The translations under genes and the position numbers were made by a program. A DNA stretch of 64,000 bases from Granulosicoccus sp045106195 (GTDB taxonomy: Bacteria > Pseudomonadota > Gammaproteobacteria > Granulosicoccales > Granulosicoccaceae), in NCBI GenBank assembly GCA_045106195.1, contig JBGCEH010000009.1:1-64000 (forward strand), in the 5' to 3' direction. Below the pieces are notes generated by a model. The model ran no database searches, was not told where the DNA came from, and worked only from the letters and a program-made list of their open reading frames with translations. Shown here in pieces: positions 18,812 to 25,742 of this stretch. How positions within the stretch are numbered: position 1 is the stretch's first letter; each line of letters opens with the position of its first letter.

Positions 18812-19725
18812 CAACGACAGCCTACGCCGGGGTTTATCCGATAGCGCCGGTTCCGTTCAATGAAGACGAGACGCTTGATCTTGACGGCATGAAACGCGTG
18901 CTGGATTGCATGATAGATCAAGGTGTCGATGGCATCTGCGTTCTAGCCAATTATTCAGAACAGTTCCTGCTTACCGACGAAGAACGCGATATTCTGCTCA
19001 AACTCAGTCTGGAGCACGTAGCAGGCAGGGTACCTGTCATTGCCACCTGTTCCCATTACTCAACTGCCATCGTGGTGCAGCGGGTCAAACGCGCAAAGAA
19101 TCTTGGTGCTGCGATGACAATGTTGATGCCGCCTTATCACGGGGCGCTGCTAAAAGGGAGTGAACAACAGATTTTCGACCAGTTCTCGAGAGTATCCGAC
19201 GTTGGATTGCCGATCATGGTCCAGGATGCTCCCCTGTCGGGAGTCGCCCTGTCTGTGTCGTTTCTTGGGCGATTGGCTAACGAGATCCCTAACGTAACCT
19301 ACCTGAAAATAGAGACATCTCAGACTGCCGACAAACTCGCTGCTGTCATAGAATCAACACAGGATTCGATTCTTGGCCCGTTTGATGGCGAAGAATCCAT
19401 TACCCTTCTGGCAGATCTCGATGCGGGTGCAACGGGTACAATGCCCAGCGCATCCATCCCTGATTTAATCAAAGGCGTCATCGGTGCCTATGCTTCAGGC
19501 AACAGACTGACTGCCATCGAACGGTACAATAATATCCTGCCCTTTATCAATTATGAAAATCGACAATGTGGTCTAAGAGCTTGTAAGACCGTGATGATGG
19601 AAGGAGGCGTTATCAAATCTGACACCGTGAGGCACCCATTGGATCCGTTGCCTCTGCGCAGCCGTCAGGGTCTATTGGAGATTGCGCACAAGCTGGATCC
19701 AGTGGCTATCCGGTGGGGTAAGTAA
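18808..19725 (+). CDS. DapA/N-acetylneuraminate-lyase family enzyme
   Basis: Class I aldolase/dehydratase of the DapA family, 305 residues. The Schiff-base Lys is Lys167 in VTYLKIET. The substrate loop that carries GTTGE in DapA reads CVLANYSEQ, and the segment that usually supplies the catalytic Tyr (YNxP) reads VQDAPLSG, so the canonical Tyr is missing. Relatives in sugar-acid clusters act as 2-keto-3-deoxy-sugar-acid dehydratases or aldolases. With the 2-oxoglutarate-semialdehyde dehydrogenase downstream, dehydration to 2-oxoglutarate semialdehyde is the best fit (inference). Its start overlaps the dehydratase stop, and the GntR gene starts three bases after its end. Confidence 0.87.
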   Translation: MTTTAYAGVYPIAPVPFNEDETLDLDGMKRVLDCMIDQGVDGICVLANYSEQFLLTDEERDILLKLSLEHVAGRVPVIATCSHYSTAIVVQRVKRAKNLGAAMTMLMPPYHGALLKGSEQQIFDQFSRVSDVGLPIMVQDAPLSGVALSVSFLGRLANEIPNVTYLKIETSQTADKLAAVIESTQDSILGPFDGEESITLLADLDAGATGTMPSASIPDLIKGVIGAYASGNRLTAIERYNNILPFINYENRQCGLRACKTVMMEGGVIKSDTVRHPLDPLPLRSRQGLLEIAHKLDPVAIRWGK

Positions 19726-19728
19726 GGG

Positions 19729-20439
19729 ATGAAATTTGCTGAAACTCTAGATGAATCTGTAGGCCGGCTTGTACGCCGAAGCTTGGCGGAGCATATCGCT
19801 GACAAACTTCGTGATCTGGTGTTGCTGGAGAAACTTGCCCCGGGCGCACCTGTCCCAGAGCGCGAGACCGCCGACGCTCTCGGCGTCAGTCGCACGCCAT
19901 TACGTGAATCATTGCGTATTCTCGCCTCGGAAGGGCTCATTGAAATTGCCCCAAGTCGTCCTCCGCGAGTTGCCAATCCTTCACTAAATGAAATCAAGGG
20001 CCTATTGCAGGTTCAAGGTTCATTGGAGGCACTGGCAGGAGAGCTTGCCTGCGAAAATGGATTTGATGCGCAACTGAACGAAATTTCATTTCTGGCCGAT
20101 GAGATGGTCCAGGTATCCGATCAATGCGATGCATTGGAATTTTTTCAAAAAGACATGAGATTTCATGAAAAAATTGTTGCAGCATCCGGAAACCATGCGT
20201 TGATAGACACCCACAAGACATACAACTCCCGTTTGTGGCGTGCTCGGTTTATATCCTCCCGACTTAGGGTTAATCGAACCGGAACGCTTGAGCAGCACCA
20301 CGATATCGTTAAAGCACTCATGGAACGTCAACGCGGAAAATGTGCAAAAGCTTTACGAACCCATCTGGAAGCCGGTTTTAGAAACATTAAAACCGCACTG
20401 GCAGAATCTGGCGAATCCACGACGGACAGAACGGCATGA
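19729..20439 (+). CDS. GntR-family regulator, FadR/FCD subgroup
   Basis: Transcription factor of 236 residues. The winged-helix N-domain (about residues 17-85) has the GntR hallmark ETADALGVSRTPLRESLRIL followed by GLIEIAPSRPPRVA. The C-terminal all-helical FCD domain (about 90-215) has likely metal ligands in DMRFHEKI, EQHHDIV and RTHLEAG. It lies within the catabolic operon between the DapA-family and PdxA-like genes; the PdxA-like start overlaps its stop by four bases. It probably binds the TTGGTATACCAA palindrome at 14520 and responds to a pathway sugar acid or keto-acid (inference). Confidence 0.93.
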   Translation: MKFAETLDESVGRLVRRSLAEHIADKLRDLVLLEKLAPGAPVPERETADALGVSRTPLRESLRILASEGLIEIAPSRPPRVANPSLNEIKGLLQVQGSLEALAGELACENGFDAQLNEISFLADEMVQVSDQCDALEFFQKDMRFHEKIVAASGNHALIDTHKTYNSRLWRARFISSRLRVNRTGTLEQHHDIVKALMERQRGKCAKALRTHLEAGFRNIKTALAESGESTTDRTA

Positions 20440-21491
20440 ATGAAAAACCGGTTATTGGACTGGTTCAGGGTGATCCTGCCGGAATAGGTCCTGAGCTTTT
20501 GGTCAAACTGCTGGGTGAAAAAGAAATTACAGACAGGGCAAACATTATCATCATTGGTGACCCGTCTGTTATGAAACGTGGTGAGGATGTTGTCGGCAAC
20601 ACCATTGCACGTCGGCATATCAGCGCGCTTGATCAACGCGATTTTGAAGGTGATGTACTGCATCTGGACATGCCTGTGGACGGCATCGAGGAGGTTGCAC
20701 CATGCACCGTGAGTGCTGCTGGTGGGAAGTCATCACTAATGGGGCTTGAGATGGCGTTTGGTTTTTCCAAAGCGGGTCTTGTCGACGGCATTTGTTTCAT
20801 GCCATTCAACAAGGCAAGCATGCACTTGGGAGGTAATCCGTTCATGGATGAAATCGGTTTTGCAAGAGACTACTTCGGCATTGACACAGCAGCAAGCGAA
20901 TTCAATATCGCACATGGCATGTGGAACGGACGTGTCACTTCTCACGTCGCCATGAAGGATGTGCCGGCTATGCTGTCTGAAGAGCGTATTTGCCAATCCA
21001 TAGAATTGGCACACAACACGCTGCGACTGGCGGGCTATGAACGACCCCGGATCGTTGTGGCAGCGTATAATCCGCATGCCGGAGAAGGTGGTTTGATGGG
21101 GAGCGAAGAGGTAGACTACATCAGGCCTGCTGTGGAACGTATGCAACAGCGTCAGATGCATGTATCCGGGCCCTTCCCGGCCGACACACTTTGGTTGAAA
21201 GTGCGTGATGGCGAGTATGATGTCGTCGTCACGATGTATCACGATCAGGGACAGATCGCCATTAAACTGCTTGGATTCGATCAGGGCGTCTCGATGCTCG
21301 CAGGGCTGCCAGTGCCGATAACAACGCCTGCACACGGTACAGCTTTTGATATCAGCGGGACTAACGTCGCTAACCTCGATCCAGCGAGAAACGCGTTCAT
21401 GATGTGCTGCGATATGGCTGAAGGTCTGGCAAAATCCGGAGGCTGGTACGAATCTGCAACCACGGCCCGGCCCCGAAAAATGCCCACTTAG
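20436..21491 (+). CDS. PdxA-like NAD-dependent dehydrogenase
   Basis: Member of the 4-hydroxythreonine-4-phosphate dehydrogenase (PdxA) family, 351 residues, slightly longer than typical PdxA. The N-terminal GDPAGIGPEL motif (residues 12-21) and three expected metal-binding His (TSHVAMKD, NPHAGEGG, PAHGTAFDI) are present, and MYHDQGQIAIK is conserved. In a sugar-acid operon it is probably a PdxA2-type catabolic paralogue acting on a phosphorylated or hydroxylated acid, not the vitamin B6 enzyme. No DUF1537 kinase partner, common in PdxA2 loci, is seen in this window. ATG overlaps the GntR stop. Confidence 0.87.
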   Translation: MNEKPVIGLVQGDPAGIGPELLVKLLGEKEITDRANIIIIGDPSVMKRGEDVVGNTIARRHISALDQRDFEGDVLHLDMPVDGIEEVAPCTVSAAGGKSSLMGLEMAFGFSKAGLVDGICFMPFNKASMHLGGNPFMDEIGFARDYFGIDTAASEFNIAHGMWNGRVTSHVAMKDVPAMLSEERICQSIELAHNTLRLAGYERPRIVVAAYNPHAGEGGLMGSEEVDYIRPAVERMQQRQMHVSGPFPADTLWLKVRDGEYDVVVTMYHDQGQIAIKLLGFDQGVSMLAGLPVPITTPAHGTAFDISGTNVANLDPARNAFMMCCDMAEGLAKSGGWYESATTARPRKMPT

Positions 21492-21583
21492 TGTTATTGG
21501 AAAATTGAAGAACCAACTCGTAACGGATCGAATTGGAAGTTCATGAACAATCTAACTTTTTTTGCTAACACCGTAAATACATT

Positions 21584-23095
21584 ATGACGTTCAAACCTCA
21601 TGGTAAACACTTGATTGCAGGAAATTGGATCGACGGCAGCAAGCGTTTTGAATCCAGCCCTGCAGTGGGAGAACCGGACTACTTTTCAATCGGTACCGTT
21701 GAGCATGTCGACAGTGCCGTAACAGCAGCTGAGGAAGCCTTCTGGTCATACGGCTATTCGTCGCGTACCGACCGAGCAACGCTGCTGAGTTGTATTGCTG
21801 ATGAAATAGAAACCAAAGCTGATACGATAACCGAAATCGGCACCCGTGAAACCGGCTTGCCGGAAGTTCGTTTAATGGGCGAACTTGGAAGGACAACAGC
21901 TCAGTTACGCCTGTTTGCCGAGCACATCACTGTAGGCAACTATCTGGACAAGACGCATCAGGAGGCGCTGCCAGATCGAGCTCCTATGCCCGGACCTGAT
22001 CTGAAATTAATTCAACGTCCCATTGGCCCGGTCGCTGTTTTTGGTGCCTCCAACTTTCCATTGGCATTTTCCACCGCTGGTGGGGATACCGCGGCTGCAT
22101 TGGCTGCAGGTTGCCCAGTAGTCATGAAAGCCCATTCAGCCCATCCGGGGACCTGTGAGATAGTGGCGGCAGCTATTGCTACAGCCATAAGCAACACCAG
22201 AACACACCCGGGGGCTTTTTCTCTGATTCAAGGTGGCTCTCGAGATGTTGGAGCAGCTTTGGTGCAGCACCCTGAAATAAGTGCCGTAGGATTTACAGGC
22301 AGTCTTGCAGGTGGCCGAGCTTTGTTTGATCTTTGTGCCGCCCGTGAAAACCCCATTCCTTTTTTTGGCGAATTGGGATCAGTGAATCCCATGTTTCTTT
22401 TACCGTCTGCATTGCAGGAACGTGGGGCGGATATAGGCTCGGGGTGGGCTGACTCGCTGACAATGGGTGCCGGGCAGTTCTGTACAAATCCGGGGATTGC
22501 TGTTGGATTGGTCGGTCAATTGGATGAATTTACCAACGCGGCAAAATCGGTGCTTTCCAGGCAACGCGCGCAAGTGATGTTAACCCACGAAATTTCACGA
22601 GCATATGCAGAGGGTTTAACGGATGTACTTTCGCTAAGCGGTGTTGAACAATTGGTAAAAGGTGGATCCTCAGACCGATCAGCCACCCCCGTTCTGGCGA
22701 AAACAACCGGAGACAACTGGTTGAAACAGAGACAACTTTGCGAAGAGGTGTTTGGACCGTTCGGTCTGATCGTTGAAGTTGAGTCGATGGGTGAAATGCA
22801 CGCTGTCGCCAAAGCGCTTAACGGGCAACTTACCTGCACATTACACATGAATGATGCTGATACTGGTCATGCCCAATCATTAGTGCCGATACTGGAGCGA
22901 AAGGCCGGAAGAATACTGGTTAATGGATTTCCGACAGGGGTAGAGGTTTCAGATGCAATGGTGCACGGAGGCCCCTACCCAGCCTCGACGAATTTTGGAG
23001 CCACCTCAGTCGGCACGATGTCTATCCGGCGTTTTTTAAGGCCAGTGTGTTACCAGAACATGGCTGATGTTCTGGTAAACGATTGGGATTCTTGA
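21584..23095 (+). CDS. 2-oxoglutarate-semialdehyde (2,5-dioxovalerate) dehydrogenase
   Basis: NAD(P)-dependent aldehyde dehydrogenase of 503 residues, of the subgroup that oxidises 2-oxoglutarate semialdehyde to 2-oxoglutarate. Catalytic Cys300 lies in GAGQFCTNPG and the general base Glu263 in FFGELGSVNP; both contexts are typical of this subgroup. The coenzyme loop reads GPVAVFGASNFPLAFSTAGG. It is the last gene of the sugar-acid operon, 92 bases after the PdxA-like gene, and would feed the pathway into the TCA cycle. The ribosome site before ATG 21584 is weak. Confidence 0.9.
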   Translation: MTFKPHGKHLIAGNWIDGSKRFESSPAVGEPDYFSIGTVEHVDSAVTAAEEAFWSYGYSSRTDRATLLSCIADEIETKADTITEIGTRETGLPEVRLMGELGRTTAQLRLFAEHITVGNYLDKTHQEALPDRAPMPGPDLKLIQRPIGPVAVFGASNFPLAFSTAGGDTAAALAAGCPVVMKAHSAHPGTCEIVAAAIATAISNTRTHPGAFSLIQGGSRDVGAALVQHPEISAVGFTGSLAGGRALFDLCAARENPIPFFGELGSVNPMFLLPSALQERGADIGSGWADSLTMGAGQFCTNPGIAVGLVGQLDEFTNAAKSVLSRQRAQVMLTHEISRAYAEGLTDVLSLSGVEQLVKGGSSDRSATPVLAKTTGDNWLKQRQLCEEVFGPFGLIVEVESMGEMHAVAKALNGQLTCTLHMNDADTGHAQSLVPILERKAGRILVNGFPTGVEVSDAMVHGGPYPASTNFGATSVGTMSIRRFLRPVCYQNMADVLVNDWDS

Positions 23096-23151
23096 TTAAT
23101 GCTAGCCGCGCTATTTCGGGTCTCATACGAAGAGCGCACAATCCTCTCACA

Positions 23152-24534
23152 CTACTGTATGACGAGAAAAAGCTGTACGTCCCCTCTCAGTAAAGTTAAT
23201 GCAACTGTGGGTCCCGAGGTCGACAAGCGGTTTCTGAGGGCCTCCGAATTACTGACCCGCTGTCGGTTTACCGCCAGAATGATATCCGCACGGCGAAGCC
23301 CATATCGCCATGCAGGGCTGCCCTGCTCCACATCGGCCACTAGAACACCTTGCGTGCCCCTGCCTTGAGAACCAAAACGATCTAAATCGCGAAATGTCGC
23401 CCCTGATAACTTTGACAATATCTGATGACCAGCCATACCGGCCATCGATGAATCCACGATCTGCGCCGTTATCAGGCGACCCTCGCCCTCTCTGACAATG
23501 CTGATCTCAATCTCTTCGCCAACGCGAATCAGTCCAACCATATTACGCAACGCAGAAGACCCGGTCACCGGAGTACCATCCACGGCCAGAATAACATCGC
23601 CCGCTTCCAATCCTGCCTTGTCGGCTGCGGACCCTGCTTCGACCCTGGTGATAACGGCACCTTCGATCATGTCAAGATCAAGGGCTTCGGCAAGATCTGG
23701 CGTCACATCCTGAATGTTAATGCCCAGACGTCCTCTACGCACTTCACCGTACTCGAGCAATTGTTCCATAACCGCTTGTGCCATATTTGTTGGCACGGCA
23801 AAACCAATACCCACGTTACCACCTGCCGGTGCAATGATGGCAGTGTTAATACCTACCAGACGCCCGTCAAGATCCACCAACGCCCCACCGGAATTTCCCG
23901 GGTTGATAGATGCATCAGTTTGAATAAAATCTTCATAACCTTGTCTATTGATTCCACTGCGCCCCAACGCACTGACGATACCGGACGTTACTGTCTGGCC
24001 TAGTCCAAACGGATTACCGATAGCTACGACGAAATCTCCGATTCTCAAAGTACTCGAATCCCCGATTTCCAGCTCTGTCAGCTGTTGTGCATCGATTTGC
24101 AATAGAGCGATGTCCGTTCCCTCATCACTGCCAATCAATTGAGCCTGATATTGACGGTTGTCATGCAAAGTGACGATGATTTGCGAAGCGCCATCGATGA
24201 CGTGATGATTAGTGAGCACATATCCGTTAGCAGCGTCTACGATCACACCAGATCCTGCGCCTTGCCGGGGATTCGAAGGGCCTTGCTCAGGTAATCTAAA
24301 ATACCGTCGAAACCCAGGATCCTGAAACGCCCCCCCACTTTGGCGTTGGGTCGATCCAGTGATTGAGATACTGACCACTCCGGGCATGATCTCTTCCAGC
24401 AACGGCGCAAGCGTAGGACGCTCGTTTCCGTTAAGCAAAAGTGGATTGTGTGCACTGGCTATGAACGGTGTGCATAACAATAATAGTGCAAGCCATATCC
24501 AGTTCAAAGGATTGCAAAGTCTGGAATGAATCAC
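23152..24534 (-). CDS. degQ: DegQ/DegP-type periplasmic serine protease
   Basis: HtrA-family quality-control protease of 460 residues. A signal peptide (about 1-28, ending IASAH) is followed by a trypsin-like domain with catalytic triad His111 (LTNHHVID), Asp141 (TDIALL) and Ser215 (NPGNSGGAL). PDZ1 spans roughly residues 255-345 (GRLGINIQDV) and PDZ2 roughly 375-458. The short LA-loop (RRYFRLPEQGPSNP) resembles DegQ/DegS rather than DegP. It is convergent with the aldehyde dehydrogenase gene and lies 128 bases downstream of the DUF4340 gene on the same strand. Confidence 0.93.
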   Translation of the reverse strand: MIHSRLCNPLNWIWLALLLLCTPFIASAHNPLLLNGNERPTLAPLLEEIMPGVVSISITGSTQRQSGGAFQDPGFRRYFRLPEQGPSNPRQGAGSGVIVDAANGYVLTNHHVIDGASQIIVTLHDNRQYQAQLIGSDEGTDIALLQIDAQQLTELEIGDSSTLRIGDFVVAIGNPFGLGQTVTSGIVSALGRSGINRQGYEDFIQTDASINPGNSGGALVDLDGRLVGINTAIIAPAGGNVGIGFAVPTNMAQAVMEQLLEYGEVRRGRLGINIQDVTPDLAEALDLDMIEGAVITRVEAGSAADKAGLEAGDVILAVDGTPVTGSSALRNMVGLIRVGEEIEISIVREGEGRLITAQIVDSSMAGMAGHQILSKLSGATFRDLDRFGSQGRGTQGVLVADVEQGSPAWRYGLRRADIILAVNRQRVSNSEALRNRLSTSGPTVALTLLRGDVQLFLVIQ

Positions 24535-24594
24535 GAAATGTCTCCTGTGTAATATCGCGTTAACGGGGTCGTTTACGTCCGTTCATTCAATCTA

Positions 24595-24625
24595 GCCATA
24601 TGACAACTTACTGTCGTCATATGGC
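24595..24625. repeat. Inverted repeat GCCATATGAC-N11-GTCATATGGC
   Basis: Perfect 10-bp arms (24595-24604 and 24616-24625) with an 11-base loop in the gap between the DUF4340 gene and degQ, about 60 bases upstream of the degQ start. No T-run, so an operator or RNA structure controlling degQ is more likely than a terminator. Confidence 0.55.
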
Positions 24626-24662
24626 AAGCGTCTCACCGGTGTAAAACCGGGCGACAATCCGT

Positions 24663-25742
24663 TCACCCCTGAGGTCGATCATCTTCCGCTGAAGTGTCGG
24701 ATTCTCTGGTAACTAGCAGTTGCTGAAAATTTTCAGGCGTCAATGCTTCGTACGTGGCAACCGGCAAACTGAACAGCCCCGGAACATCGCTACGTTCAAC
24801 CGTGACGTCGTTTCCCAGTTTGCTCAATACCAGCGTTACGGGTGCATCGTTCTGCACGATCGTAACGGTGTGCGTTTCAAGTAGGTCCACCTCAGTGGAA
24901 TCACTAGCATCATCGGCAGACTCTGCCTGTGCAGAATCCTTAGCCTCCAGTGGCTGTGCGAAACCATTGACTTGCAGTGTCGTCAATTGAGTGATTATCG
25001 AATCAATACCGGTTTCATCAACTTCATGGGTTTCGCGGCGGCCTTCCGGAATGACTATCGACCACTGATCGTTGTCAAAGGCGAGGTCAAGGTTTTCTAA
25101 CCGAATGCCATCAACGCTGTCGAACGCCAGGACTTTTCTGTCCAGCCAGTCATCATAGTCGGCTGGCACATCAAAGGTGCTGAGTCTGGCTGCAAACACC
25201 TCATCCTGATCTGCTTGTCGAAGGTGTGATTTTCGGAATCCTGGCGACGTCCCCAGATACAGCTCAGCAACGATTGTCTCAGCTGCTTTCAAGGTAATGT
25301 GGCGCTGAAAAGAGTCCTCCGCTACCTCAAGCTGTTGATGAGCGCCACGCGTACTGGTTACAGGTAAACCTGGTTTCAGCTGCGTTATCTCAGACACCAA
25401 TTTCTCGACCTTATCAGTAGCGGCTCGCGTATTGTGCTCATCATTCAATTGCCATTGTGTATCGCTTAGTGTTAGCGAGACAGTATTCTCACCATCATCG
25501 ACAGTAACCTCATCGACCGTTGATGGATCAATACTGACAAGCTGTGTTGCAGGTGCGAATTGCGCCTGCGAATTGGAATTCCACGACAGGCCTACGGCTA
25601 TGAATAACTGCAGAACAAACACACAACTGAGTATCTGCACGGTCTTGCTTTCACCAAACATTGTGACAGTGGGTTGTAGCCGTTCTTTGGATTTTCCAAG
25701 GATATCAGTAATTTTTTCCGTTATTTTCATGATGCTAACCAC
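24663..25742 (-). CDS. DUF4340-domain protein of a Gld-type ABC system
   Basis: Membrane-anchored protein of 359 residues: cytosolic N-terminus of about 35 residues, one TM segment (VQILSCVFVLQLFIAVGLSW), then a periplasmic region with two DUF4340-like halves. Typical pieces are VDEVTVDDGENTVSLTLSDTQW, described here by its V-L-T-x-x-x-W ending, ELYLGTSPGFRKSHLR, and DWLDRKVLAFDSVDGIRL. An acidic, low-complexity stretch lies near residues 265-285. DUF4340 proteins are usually encoded with GldA/GldF/GldG-like ABC genes, as here. It overlaps the permease gene end by 16 bases. Function unknown beyond association with that transporter. Confidence 0.85.
   Translation of the reverse strand: MVSIMKITEKITDILGKSKERLQPTVTMFGESKTVQILSCVFVLQLFIAVGLSWNSNSQAQFAPATQLVSIDPSTVDEVTVDDGENTVSLTLSDTQWQLNDEHNTRAATDKVEKLVSEITQLKPGLPVTSTRGAHQQLEVAEDSFQRHITLKAAETIVAELYLGTSPGFRKSHLRQADQDEVFAARLSTFDVPADYDDWLDRKVLAFDSVDGIRLENLDLAFDNDQWSIVIPEGRRETHEVDETGIDSIITQLTTLQVNGFAQPLEAKDSAQAESADDASDSTEVDLLETHTVTIVQNDAPVTLVLSKLGNDVTVERSDVPGLFSLPVATYEALTPENFQQLLVTRESDTSAEDDRPQG

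Noticed and set aside
20736..21335. Minus-strand frame of 199 codons within the PdxA-like gene
   Set aside because: Antisense shadow; the plus-strand gene has all family motifs.
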